Assembly: GCF_003633615.1 (NCBI RefSeq)
Contig: NZ_RBKU01000001.1
Span: 3,100,001 to 3,164,000 of the forward strand
DNA length: 64,000 nt
Source: Mucilaginibacter gracilis
Lineage (GTDB): Bacteria; Bacteroidota; Bacteroidia; Sphingobacteriales; Sphingobacteriaceae
Reading direction: 5' to 3'
In this document: positions 34,853-43,565 of the stretch, piece after piece
Position numbering within the stretch: the first letter of the stretch is position 1
Layout of the letters: the number at the start of each line of letters is the position of its first letter
Position numbers and translations under genes: made by a program
The notes under the pieces: model-generated
What the model saw: the letters and a program-made list of their open reading frames with translations, nothing else
What the model was told of the DNA's origin: nothing
Database searches by the model: none

Positions 34853-36445
34853 ATGAATATATTAACGCTCCTTATTTTTTCACCTTTACTCTTTGGGTTC
34901 ATCATTTTACTTATCCCAACCGAGTATCGTAACATATTTAGGTACTTAACTTTGCTGGCTACATTGGTACAGTTGGGCATTAGCATATGGCTGTATTTTA
35001 ACTTTAAAACAGGTGCGGCTTTCGCCGGAATAGCCAACGAAGGGCAATACCAGTTTGTTGAAAAACTGCACTGGATAGGCCTTAACCTTGGCGGCATGGG
35101 CCGTATGCAGATAGATTATTTTGTTGGCATTGATGGCATTTCTGTTTTGCTGCTCGTTATGTCGTCGGTTGTGATGGTAATTGCGGCTCTGTCTTCGTGG
35201 GAGATCAATAAAAATCATAAAGGTTATTTTGCGTTGTTTTTATTGTTGGATGTTGCCATAACAGGCGTATTCTGCTCGCTTGATTTCTTCCTGTTTTATA
35301 TCTTTTACGAACTGATGCTTTTGCCCCTGTATTTCCTTATCGGGATATGGGGCGGCGTTCGGCGCGAATATGCGGCCATCAAATTCTTTTTATATACGCT
35401 GTTCGGTTCGGTTTTTATGCTGTTGGTTATGGTAGGGTTGTACTTTTCGGTAAAAGATCCGGCAACGGGCAACCACACCTTTAACATGATACAAATGATG
35501 AACCCTGCAAATTACGATGCGGGGTCGGTATTTAGTGTACTTGGTAAGCACCTGTTATTTGGCTTGCCGGCACGCACTGTTGGCTTTATTGTATTGTTTG
35601 TAGCCTTTGCTATTAAGGTGCCGGTTGTACCCTTCCACACCTGGCTGCCGGATGCGCACGTGGAAGCACCTACGCCTGTATCAATTATATTGGCCGGCGT
35701 GTTGCTCAAGGTAGGTGGCTATGGTATTATACGCATCTGCTTAGGTATCTTCCCGGAAGTTGCCCTGAACGGGGCTTTTTGGCTCGGACTTTTAGGTGTA
35801 GTATCTATATTATACGGCGCGTTAAATGCCCTTGCCCAGCGCGATTTAAAACGCCTCATTGCTTTTTCGTCCATCTCGCACATGGGTTTTGTACTCCTCG
35901 GTATCGCCTCAAATACTGCCGAAGGTGTAAGCGGTGCCGTTATGCAAATGATAAGTCACGGCTTTTTATCAACCATGCTGTTTTATTTGGTGGGTGTTAT
36001 TTATATCCGCGTACACGACAGGGATATTTACAGTTTCCGCGGACTAGGCACCCTATTGCCGCGCTATACGGTGTTTATCATGATAGCCTTTTTTGCTTCT
36101 CTCGGCTTGCCAGGTTTTTCGGCTTTTATTGCCGAAGCATTTAGCTTGGTTGGTGCTTTTAACTCCACAACCATACCTAACTGGATGGCCGTTTGCGGCT
36201 CGTTGGGTATATTATTAAGTGCTGCTTATTTTTTATGGACGCTACAGCGGATGTTTTTTGGCGAAACCCGGCTAAAAGGAGGCGAAATTTGGAAACTTGC
36301 CTTAACCGACCTGGGCAAACGCGAACTACTGGCATTGGTGCCGCTTTCGCTGCTTACCCTGGCTTTGGGTATTATGCCATCGCTGGTTTTCGATAAAATT
36401 AACGATTCGGTATTGGCATTAATACAATTGATTCAACCCCGGTAA
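34853..36445 (+). CDS. nuoM: NADH-quinone oxidoreductase subunit M
   Basis: A 530-residue antiporter-like subunit (ND4) with 14 helices. Diagnostic segments are FYIFYELMLLPLYFLIGIWGG (conserved Glu), VPFHTWLPDAHVEAPTPVSIILAGVLLKVGGYG (conserved Lys) and DLKRLIAFSSISHMGFVLLG. Four bases after nuoL. Length is normal. Confidence 0.95.
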   Translation: MNILTLLIFSPLLFGFIILLIPTEYRNIFRYLTLLATLVQLGISIWLYFNFKTGAAFAGIANEGQYQFVEKLHWIGLNLGGMGRMQIDYFVGIDGISVLLLVMSSVVMVIAALSSWEINKNHKGYFALFLLLDVAITGVFCSLDFFLFYIFYELMLLPLYFLIGIWGGVRREYAAIKFFLYTLFGSVFMLLVMVGLYFSVKDPATGNHTFNMIQMMNPANYDAGSVFSVLGKHLLFGLPARTVGFIVLFVAFAIKVPVVPFHTWLPDAHVEAPTPVSIILAGVLLKVGGYGIIRICLGIFPEVALNGAFWLGLLGVVSILYGALNALAQRDLKRLIAFSSISHMGFVLLGIASNTAEGVSGAVMQMISHGFLSTMLFYLVGVIYIRVHDRDIYSFRGLGTLLPRYTVFIMIAFFASLGLPGFSAFIAEAFSLVGAFNSTTIPNWMAVCGSLGILLSAAYFLWTLQRMFFGETRLKGGEIWKLALTDLGKRELLALVPLSLLTLALGIMPSLVFDKINDSVLALIQLIQPR

Positions 36446-36446
36446 A

Positions 36447-37964
36447 ATGCACGATTTGTTACCCTATATACCGCAACAGTTAAGCAACATCCGTGCAGGC
36501 TTACCCTATTTTATGCCCGAACTATGCCTGGGCGCACTTTTCATCCTGGTATTGGTAACCGATCTGTTTTCGGGCAAAACATCAACCTGGCTTTGCCGTG
36601 CCCTTAGCGTGGCAGGTTTACTGGTTGTAATATACCAGTGTCTTTGGCAGTTTGTATTACTTGTAAGTGCCAAACAATCAACCGTGTTTATTTTTGATGG
36701 TATGCTGATGCTGCATCACACAGCTATTCTTTTTAAGCTGGTTATTGATGTTGTAGCCATTTTAATACTGCTTTATATCCCGTGGGATAAGGCCCTTCGA
36801 GCTCATTTTAAAGGCCTTAACGATTTGTATTCCATTATCATAGCATCGGTTTTGGGCCTGCATTTAATGGTAATGGCGGTAAACCTGCTCAGTATCTACA
36901 TTTCTATCGAGATGGTGTCCATAGCATCATACCTCATGGTAGCCTACCGGTCGGATACCTCAATAAGTACCGAGGCAGGCCTTAAATATGTTTTGTTTGG
37001 CGCAGTATCATCTGCAATTATGCTTTATGGCATATCATTGCTTTACGGTTTCAGCGGTTCGCTCGATCTTTTTAGCGCCATGTTCATTAACGGATTAAGC
37101 GCCGCCAACCCTACCGCAGTCGGCTTGGCTATAACGTTGGTTATGGTAGGTATAGGTTTTAAACTATCGTTTGTGCCCATGCATTTTTGGGTGCCCGATG
37201 TTTACCAGGGTGCGGCCACACCCGTTACGGCGTATTTATCAACTTTGCCCAAAATTGCAGGCTTTGCACTCTTTTGCAATTTCCTTACCCCTTTCATCTT
37301 CTTCTCCGCAAAATGGGCGGCCTTTGATTTTCGCTTGTTCTTATCCATAGCAGGAATTGTTACTATGATAGTTGGTAACCTGGCTGCCATATGGCAAACC
37401 AACATAAAAAGGTTACTGGCATATTCAAGCATAGGGCATACAGGGTTCGCATTGATGGCACTTGCCACTTTTTCGGCACAGGGCATTTCTTCGTTGTTGT
37501 TTTACCTAACTGTTTACGCCATAGCAAACATAGGTGCGCTTATGCTTACAACGCACTACGTAAATAAAATTGGTGCTCACGATCTGGATAGTTATAAAGG
37601 AGTGGGTCTTCGTTATCCATTACCTTCGGTTTGTTTTGTTATCATCCTGGTGTCGTTGGCTGGCTTGCCTGTGTCGGTGGGGTTTAACGGAAAGCTGATG
37701 GTGTTTTCATCGGTTTACCAGGTTTACCAGCAAAGCCATAACGTTTGGCTTTTAGCCTTGATGATAACAGGTGCTGCTACCACTGTTGTATCTCTGTTTT
37801 ATTATATTAAGATACCCCTGTACCTCTTCCTCAAAAAAAACGAGCATCACGTGGAAGACCAATTGGCTACCCATCAATACCTGCTGATTTTTATCTGCAT
37901 CATCAGTGCGTTTGTATTGTCGGTAGGGGTATTTCCGCAATTGTTAGGTATTTTGCAGAGTTAG
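36447..37964 (+). CDS. nuoN: NADH-quinone oxidoreductase subunit N
   Basis: A 505-residue antiporter-like subunit (ND2) with 14 helices. It contains LLSIYISIEMVSIASYLMVAYRS (conserved Glu), FVPMHFWVPDVYQGAATPVTAYLSTLPKIAGF and IKRLLAYSSIGHTGFALMAL. It starts two bases after nuoM and is the last gene of the operon; a GC-rich structured repeat follows. Confidence 0.95.
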   Translation: MHDLLPYIPQQLSNIRAGLPYFMPELCLGALFILVLVTDLFSGKTSTWLCRALSVAGLLVVIYQCLWQFVLLVSAKQSTVFIFDGMLMLHHTAILFKLVIDVVAILILLYIPWDKALRAHFKGLNDLYSIIIASVLGLHLMVMAVNLLSIYISIEMVSIASYLMVAYRSDTSISTEAGLKYVLFGAVSSAIMLYGISLLYGFSGSLDLFSAMFINGLSAANPTAVGLAITLVMVGIGFKLSFVPMHFWVPDVYQGAATPVTAYLSTLPKIAGFALFCNFLTPFIFFSAKWAAFDFRLFLSIAGIVTMIVGNLAAIWQTNIKRLLAYSSIGHTGFALMALATFSAQGISSLLFYLTVYAIANIGALMLTTHYVNKIGAHDLDSYKGVGLRYPLPSVCFVIILVSLAGLPVSVGFNGKLMVFSSVYQVYQQSHNVWLLALMITGAATTVVSLFYYIKIPLYLFLKKNEHHVEDQLATHQYLLIFICIISAFVLSVGVFPQLLGILQS

Positions 37965-37990
37965 GTATTTAACAATGCGCTATGGTTTTG

Positions 37991-38074
37991 CGTTAGCGAT
38001 AGTAGTGGAGAGCCCGGAGCCGCTTCTATCAGCGGCGAGGACTTGTAACGGATAGCGCGGGCCGAAGGCAACGT
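37991..38074 (+). repeat. GC-rich dispersed structured element, long copy
   Basis: Starts with GTTAGCGATAGTAGTGG and AGAGCCC, ends with GGGCCGAAGGCAACGTC; both ends match the short copy at about 5085-5133. The middle holds an extra perfect hairpin GCCGCT-TCTATC-AGCGGC followed by GAGGACTTGTAACGG. It lies behind the nuo operon, in the place of a terminator, convergent with a small membrane protein gene. Confidence 0.65.
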
Positions 38075-38105
38075 CTAAAGCTAATGTAACTATCCAATTA
38101 CGAAT

Positions 38106-38318
38106 TTATAGCACATTACTTTTTTTTAATATGCCAAACAATGTTATGCCAATACCGAGCAAGATAATAGGCAACCAAAATAAAAAAGAATACATACCAA
38201 GTTTACTCACAAGTGGATTAAGTTCAGAACCTTGATAGCTAAACATGGTTGCTACAAAAATAAGCATTCCTATACCGAGTAAAATAGTTAAGATTCCGAG
38301 TATTATTGTTTTATTCAT
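38106..38318 (-). CDS. Small hypothetical two-helix membrane protein
   Basis: A 70-residue protein starting MNKTIILGILTILLG. It has two hydrophobic helices (about residues 4-26 and 41-64) separated by a short polar stretch, and a basic C-terminal KKSNVL. I chose the internal ATG because the 35 upstream in-frame residues are Cys/Tyr-rich and unlike a membrane-protein N-terminus. No family is recognised. Confidence 0.55.
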   Translation of the reverse strand: MNKTIILGILTILLGIGMLIFVATMFSYQGSELNPLVSKLGMYSFLFWLPIILLGIGITLFGILKKSNVL

Positions 38319-38460
38319 TAGCTTGCGGGTAAAGTAGTACTTGTAGTAAAGATAGCATATCTCTCCACAACAGATACAGGTTGTTTTTTTCACTGTACCG
38401 TCATCTCTCCACAAAACATCCAAATTCCGGCAAAGCTTTTCTAACTTTCATATAAAACCG

Positions 38461-38468
38461 TATCTTTG
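38461..38468 (+). promoter_or_regulatory. Putative -7 promoter element of the PurF-like gene (TATCTTTG)
   Basis: Exact TAnnTTTG match 17 bases before the ATG, followed by CGCGC. The gene is preceded by no recognisable purine riboswitch. Confidence 0.55.
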
Positions 38469-38485
38469 CGCGCTTATTAGATACC

Positions 38486-40393
38486 ATGAGCGAATCGATA
38501 AAACATGAATGCGGAATAGCATTTATCAGATTACTAAAGCCGCTGTCATTCTACCAAAAAAAGTACGGTACGGCACTTTATGGTTTAAATAAGCTCTACC
38601 TCCTGATGGAGAAGCAGCATAACCGCGGCCAGGACGGCGCAGGGGTTGCAACCATAAAACTGGACATTGCTCCCGGGCAACGCTACATTAGCAGGCACCG
38701 ATCGTTAGCCACAAATGCCGTGGCAGATATATTTGAATATATCCAGAAAAAATTTGCAGAGATACAGAAGGAACAGCCCGAAAAAATGGCTGATACCGAA
38801 TGGCTCAAAAGTAACGTAAGCTTTACCGGCGAAGTACTTTTGGGCCATTTGCGCTATGGCACACATGGTAAAAATAGTGTGGAGAACTGCCACCCTTTTC
38901 TGCGCCAAAATAACTGGATGACACGTAACCTGGTAATTGCGGGTAACTTTAACATGACTAATGTTGACGAGCTTTTACAGCAATTGTACGAACTCGGCCA
39001 GCATCCTAAAGAACAGGCCGACACCGTAACGGTACTCGAAAAAATAGGTCATTTTTTGGATAGCGAAGTACAGGGATTATTTGACCAATACAAACGCGAA
39101 GGTTTGGACGATAACGTGGAGATAACCAAGCTGATAGCAAAGGACCTTGACGTAGCAAAGATATTAAAAAAATCGGCCAAGAACTGGGATGGTGGCTATA
39201 CCATATCGGGTATATTTGGACATGGTGATGCATTTGTAATGCGCGACCCCGCCGGTATACGCCCCGCATTTTATTACTATAATGATGAAATTGTTGTTGC
39301 CGCTTCGGAACGCCCTGCTATTCAAACAGCTTTCAATATCCATATCGACGATATTCGCGAAGTAAGACCCGGCTATGCGCTCATCATTAAAAAAGATGGC
39401 AAGATAAGCGAGGAAATGTTTAGCGAACCGAAAGAAAAGAAGGCATGCTCGTTTGAGCGTATTTATTTTTCGCGCGGAAGCGATGCCTCTATTTACCGCG
39501 AGCGTAAGCAATTAGGCAGGTTGTTATGCCCGCAAATACTAAATGCCATTGATAATGACATCAAGAATACTGTATTTTCGTATATCCCTAACACAGCCGA
39601 AGTAGCATTTTATGGTTTGGTTGAGGGTATGCACAAACATATTAAACAGCGCCAGCGCGAAATACTGCTAAACCGCGAAGATAAAATAACCGACGAAGAG
39701 CTAACTGAAGTTTTGGCGATGGCTCCACGTGTGGAAAAGATTGCCATTAAAGATGTTAAGCTGCGCACATTTATTACCCAGGATGCCGATCGTAGCGAAA
39801 TGGTGGCACACGTTTACGATACTACCTATGGCATTGTAAAAAATGGAGTAGATACGCTGGTGGCCTTAGACGATTCTATTGTGCGCGGCACTACGCTTAA
39901 ACAAAGCATCCTTAAAATACTCGACAGGTTAAAACCCAAACAAATCATTGTAGTATCATCTGCTCCGCAAATACGCTACCCGGATTGTTACGGTATTGAT
40001 ATGAGTCGCATGGGCGAGTTTGTGGCCTTTGAGGCTGCTGTTAGCTTGCTTAAAGAAAGCGGCCAATACCAAATAATAGCCGATGTTTATCAGTTATGTA
40101 AAGAAAGCTCTAAGCTGCCGAAAGAAGAAGTACAAAATTACGTAAAGGCTATTTACGCGCCCTTTACCGATCAGCAAATATCCGACAGGATAGCTAAAAT
40201 AATTACACCTAAAGATACCGTTGCCGAGATAAAAGTAATTTACCAAACCCTGGATAACCTGCATGTAGCCTGCCCCGACCATTTAGGCGATTGGTACTTC
40301 AGCGGCGATTATCCAACCCCAGGCGGTAACAAAGTAGTTAACCGTGCCTATGTAAACTGGATGGAAGGAAAGAACCAGAGAGCTTATATGTAA
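38486..40393 (+). CDS. purF: Amidophosphoribosyltransferase (PurF family, long form)
   Basis: A 635-residue class II glutamine amidotransferase fused to a phosphoribosyltransferase domain. The catalytic Cys is C9 (KHECGIAFI), so a short propeptide would be removed. LLGHLRYGTHGKNSVENCHPF is the glutaminase substrate-binding loop. The PRPP-binding motif VALDDSIVRGTTLK lies near residue 457. It is longer than the about 470-residue canonical PurF, with insertions after the glutaminase domain and a C-terminal extension; this long form is widespread in Bacteroidota and may not be the only PurF of the cell. It catalyses the first committed purine step if it is the true enzyme. Confidence 0.83.
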   Translation: MSESIKHECGIAFIRLLKPLSFYQKKYGTALYGLNKLYLLMEKQHNRGQDGAGVATIKLDIAPGQRYISRHRSLATNAVADIFEYIQKKFAEIQKEQPEKMADTEWLKSNVSFTGEVLLGHLRYGTHGKNSVENCHPFLRQNNWMTRNLVIAGNFNMTNVDELLQQLYELGQHPKEQADTVTVLEKIGHFLDSEVQGLFDQYKREGLDDNVEITKLIAKDLDVAKILKKSAKNWDGGYTISGIFGHGDAFVMRDPAGIRPAFYYYNDEIVVAASERPAIQTAFNIHIDDIREVRPGYALIIKKDGKISEEMFSEPKEKKACSFERIYFSRGSDASIYRERKQLGRLLCPQILNAIDNDIKNTVFSYIPNTAEVAFYGLVEGMHKHIKQRQREILLNREDKITDEELTEVLAMAPRVEKIAIKDVKLRTFITQDADRSEMVAHVYDTTYGIVKNGVDTLVALDDSIVRGTTLKQSILKILDRLKPKQIIVVSSAPQIRYPDCYGIDMSRMGEFVAFEAAVSLLKESGQYQIIADVYQLCKESSKLPKEEVQNYVKAIYAPFTDQQISDRIAKIITPKDTVAEIKVIYQTLDNLHVACPDHLGDWYFSGDYPTPGGNKVVNRAYVNWMEGKNQRAYM

Positions 40394-40395
40394 TT

Positions 40396-40503
40396 GAAGG
40401 TGAAAGGATAAAGGTGGGAGGTAGAAAGGTGAAAGGGTATTAGGTGTTTGCTTACAAATGATGTGCAAACCTTTATCCTTTCTACCTTTTAGCTTTATCC
40501 TTT
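40396..40503. repeat. Inverted word-repeat array between purF and lysE-type genes
   Basis: Left arm words GGTGAAAGGATAAAGGT and GGTAGAAAGGTGAAAGG; right arm words CCTTTATCCTTTCTACC and AGCTTTATCCTTTCCC; GTTTGC and GCAAAC flank the centre. It starts about three bases after the purF stop and ends at the stop of the convergent LysE gene, so it would serve as a bidirectional 3' end. Confidence 0.75.
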
Positions 40504-40507
40504 CCCA

Positions 40508-41149
40508 CTACTGCGGCGAAAAGATAAAGTGGGTAATAAGCCTGTCTATAATAACAAATGCGGCTATGATTAGCGCGAGGCCGGCTACCTGGTTAAGGCG
40601 GTGTACCATTTTTTCGGAAATGCGATCTCTGAGTTTGTTAGCATAAAAGGCTTTTGTTACATCTAAGCCAAACTGTACTATCAATATGGTTAAAAACATA
40701 ACCGCTGTTTTGCCAACGCTGCCCGGTACGCCCCGGTGAAATAAGGTGCTGGCAGCACCAATAACGGTTATCCAATGGAATAGGAGCGAAGGGTTAAAAA
40801 TGCACATCAAAAAACCTTTGAAGAAGAAGCCCGCGCGCTTTATTTTTTTTGGACTGTTTTTGTACTTGATGTCGGCCTTTTTAAAAATGTAGTACAGGCC
40901 AATGGTAACCAAAATACCACTACCTACATAACCTAATATGCGCGGGTCGATAGTGAAATCGAAAAACTGCGAACCAAACAAAATTGCACCCACAAAAACT
41001 ACATCGCTGGTTACCACACCTAAGGCCATAGCTACGCCTGCGTGGAAACCTTTTTCGATACTGGTTTTTATCAAAGCAAAAAAAACGGGCCCGGTTAATA
41101 AAGCCAAAACCAGCCCGGCTCCAATTCCTGCAATAATGGCTTCTATCAT
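40508..41149 (-). CDS. LysE family translocator
   Basis: A 213-residue inner-membrane protein with six helices. The N-terminal signature is IAGIGAGLVLALLTGPVFFALIKTSIEKGFHAGVAMALGVVTSDVVFVG, and FLMCIFNPSLLFHWITVIG is the conserved Asn-Pro helix. LysE proteins export amino acids or related small compounds; the substrate is not predictable. It is transcribed alone, convergent with purF and divergent from the sugar transporter. Confidence 0.9.
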   Translation of the reverse strand: MIEAIIAGIGAGLVLALLTGPVFFALIKTSIEKGFHAGVAMALGVVTSDVVFVGAILFGSQFFDFTIDPRILGYVGSGILVTIGLYYIFKKADIKYKNSPKKIKRAGFFFKGFLMCIFNPSLLFHWITVIGAASTLFHRGVPGSVGKTAVMFLTILIVQFGLDVTKAFYANKLRDRISEKMVHRLNQVAGLALIIAAFVIIDRLITHFIFSPQ

Positions 41150-41313
41150 TAATTTATAGCCTTTTGTAAATCAAGTAATGCGAATATGCAACTTTATATC
41201 AAACTACAACGAAAAATTGCATTAAAGGATTTAAATTTAAAGTTAGATTTTATTAAAAAATAAATTTATGTTTATAGCCTATAAAGCACACAAACCTACA
41301 CAACATTAAATTC

Positions 41314-42786
41314 ATGGAGCAAAATAATTCTAAAAATTACGGAGGTGCCTTGCTAACCCTGGTAACAGTTTTTTTCTTTTGGGGCTTTGTTGCAGCAAGC
41401 AACGATATTTTGATTCCCGTTTTTAAAGAAAAACTAAACCTTGAGCAATGGCAATCACAAATGATCTCGTTTGCATTTTACGTAGCCTATACCGTAGGTT
41501 CAATTATTTACTTTTTTGTATCCAAAGCAGGTGGCGGCGATATATTAAATAAATACGGTTATAAAAACGGTATTGCGGCAGGTTTAATTCTTTCGGCATT
41601 AGGAACCTTATTGTTTTACCCGGCAGCCGAAACAGCTTCCTTTTATTTAATGATAACCGGCTTGTTTGTGGTAGGCCTAGGCTTCTCATTACAACAAATA
41701 GCAGCCAACGCCTTAGTTGTTGCCTTGGGCGACCCTAAAACGGGTGCGCAGCGTTTAAGTTTAACCGGTGGTGTAAATAACTTTGGTACAACAATAGGCC
41801 CATTGCTGGTAAGTTTAGCCATTTTTGGTTCGGTATCAGCCAATACGCAACAAGCAAGTATCAGCGCGGTAAAATTTCCCTACTTAATATTAGGAGCATT
41901 GTTTTTAATAGTAGCGGTAGTATTCAAGTTTTCATCAGTACCCGATAAAATCCACTCTGTAACAGACGACGTAGTAGAGTCGGAAAACGAATCGACAACA
42001 GTAAGTTTAGCTAAAGAAAGAAAAAGTGCTTTAAGCTATACCCAATTGGCTTTGGGTATGATAGCGATATTTGTGTATGTAGGTGTAGAAGTATCAACCG
42101 CAAGTAACTTACCTGCATTTATGAAAGAGAAGTTAAATACCCCAACTGCCAATATAGCACCTTTTATATCCCTATATTGGGCAAGCTTAATGATAGGCCG
42201 CTGGACAGCCTCAGTAGGTGCCTTTAACCTATCTGCAAGTGCTAAAAAAATATTAGGTGTTGTTACTCCTTATATCGCATTTGCTGTGTTTTTAGCCGTT
42301 AACCGGATAGCCCAGCATGATGTTACCCCTTTTTATATTTACGCATTTGTAATTGTTGTATTAATTATAGCCGATTACCTAAGTAAAGGTAACCCCGCAC
42401 GCCAGTTGTTAATTTTCTCTGGCTGCGCTATCACCGCTTTATTTATTGGTATGTTATCAAGCGGAATGGTCAGCGTATTTGCATTCATCAGTGTGGGCTT
42501 GTTCTGTTCAACTTTGTGGCCATGTATTTATACCCTGGCGGTAACCGGCTTAGGCAAACATACCAACGAAGGCTCAAGTTTCCTTATTATGATGATTATG
42601 GGTGGCGGTTTCATTAGCTTATTGCAAGGTTACCTTGGTGATCCGGGTCGTTTAGGTATACAATGGTCGTACCTTGTAGGTGTAGGCTGCTTTGTTTATT
42701 TGGCATTTTATGCTATAAAAGCTAAAAGCGCGCTTAAGGCTCAGGGTATTGATTTTGATAGCGTTGCCCTTAAAGGCGGTCATTAA
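41314..42786 (+). CDS. Sugar MFS transporter, FucP/GluP (FHS) family
   Basis: A 490-residue transporter with 12 helices and a long central loop (about residues 205-240). The first helix is LLTLVTVFFFWGFVAASNDILIPVFKEKLNL, typical of the fucose/glucose/galactose:H+ symporter group; GLGFSLQQIAANALVVALGDPKTGAQRLSLTGGVNNFGTTIGP is the conserved helix 4-5 region. The sugar is unknown. The dCMP deaminase gene lies nine bases downstream and may be co-transcribed, although their functions are unrelated. Confidence 0.9.
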   Translation: MEQNNSKNYGGALLTLVTVFFFWGFVAASNDILIPVFKEKLNLEQWQSQMISFAFYVAYTVGSIIYFFVSKAGGGDILNKYGYKNGIAAGLILSALGTLLFYPAAETASFYLMITGLFVVGLGFSLQQIAANALVVALGDPKTGAQRLSLTGGVNNFGTTIGPLLVSLAIFGSVSANTQQASISAVKFPYLILGALFLIVAVVFKFSSVPDKIHSVTDDVVESENESTTVSLAKERKSALSYTQLALGMIAIFVYVGVEVSTASNLPAFMKEKLNTPTANIAPFISLYWASLMIGRWTASVGAFNLSASAKKILGVVTPYIAFAVFLAVNRIAQHDVTPFYIYAFVIVVLIIADYLSKGNPARQLLIFSGCAITALFIGMLSSGMVSVFAFISVGLFCSTLWPCIYTLAVTGLGKHTNEGSSFLIMMIMGGGFISLLQGYLGDPGRLGIQWSYLVGVGCFVYLAFYAIKAKSALKAQGIDFDSVALKGGH

Positions 42787-42795
42787 TCCCAATGC

Positions 42796-43269
42796 ATGAG
42801 ACCCAGTTTCAATAGTATATTTATGAATTTAGCCCTCGACCTGGCACAACGCTCACATTGCGTTAAGGCCCAGGTTGGGGCTGTTTTAGCTAAAGACACC
42901 CGCATTATTTCCATCGGTTATAACGGGCCGCCATCCGGCACGCATAATTGCGACGAGGAATGGGCCGAAACAGGTTGCGCCCGCGATGCCAAAGGCAGTT
43001 GCTCGCTTGCCCTGCACGCTGAGGAAAATGCCATATTGTTCGCCGTAAAAAACGGGGCCCGTTTAGAAGGTGCTACTTTATATACCACCTTATCTCCATG
43101 CCTGGCTTGTGCGCGGCTAATTTATTCGGCAGGTATCAAACAGGTTTACTTCCAAAAATCATACGCTGCCTATAAAGGGTTACCGTTTGACGAAGGCGTT
43201 GAGTTTCTTAATCGCTTTGGAGTACCCACCGTGAAGTTAGAATCAGAATTTTCAGGATTAGAGGATTAA
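42796..43269 (+). CDS. dCMP deaminase family protein
   Basis: A 157-residue zinc-dependent deaminase. Zinc ligands and proton shuttle: H74-A-E76 in LHAEENAI and C102/C105 in PCLACA. GYNGPPSGTHNC and YFQKSYAAYKGLPFDEGVEFL are typical of deoxycytidylate deaminases, which supply dUMP for dTMP synthesis. The last codons, encoding FSGLED, lie in AT-rich words (GGATTAGAGGATTAAC) that belong to the repeat array behind the gene, so the C-terminus may have been altered by the array. Confidence 0.92.
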   Translation: MRPSFNSIFMNLALDLAQRSHCVKAQVGAVLAKDTRIISIGYNGPPSGTHNCDEEWAETGCARDAKGSCSLALHAEENAILFAVKNGARLEGATLYTTLSPCLACARLIYSAGIKQVYFQKSYAAYKGLPFDEGVEFLNRFGVPTVKLESEFSGLED

Positions 43270-43520
43270 CAGAATTGTCTGAACCGGAATTTATAGAATT
43301 TAGGAATTAGCAGAATTATTGTCCACACCGAAATTATGATGATTATAAGTTACCATAATTCTTAAAATTTGGCGCATTCTGGTAATTCTTAAATTCTATA
43401 AATTCCGGTTTCAGACAACTAGCGATTTTGGTCTATTCAAATTCATAAAATTTCTTTTCAAACAACCATCCTGTTAATTCTCTAACCCTGTAAATTCTGA
43501 TCCGGTTTTGTTTTCTTCAC
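43262..43520. repeat. Long inverted repeat between dCMP deaminase and eat genes
   Basis: The gap of about 296 bases holds no gene. A 35-base left arm (43275-43309, beginning TTGTCTGAACCGGAATTTAT) and a 36-base right arm (43383-43418, ending AATTCCGGTTTCAGACAA) are complementary except for one mismatch and one extra base, with a loop of about 73 bases that itself contains related GAATT and TAATTCTTAAA words. Further TGTTAATTCTCTAACCCTGT words continue to about 43500. It starts inside the end of the deaminase gene. Confidence 0.88.
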
Positions 43521-43565
43521 CCTTTTCAGTATCTTAACCCATATCAAAAAAAAAGGACGCAGCAA

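Noticed and set aside
35779-36144. 121-codon plus-strand frame inside nuoM
   Set aside because: Out-of-frame shadow; Cys/Arg-rich with no family pattern.
38319-38460. Purine riboswitch upstream of the PurF-like gene
   Set aside because: No conserved three-way-junction loops are recognisable, and the minus-strand gene's upstream frame covers part of the gap.
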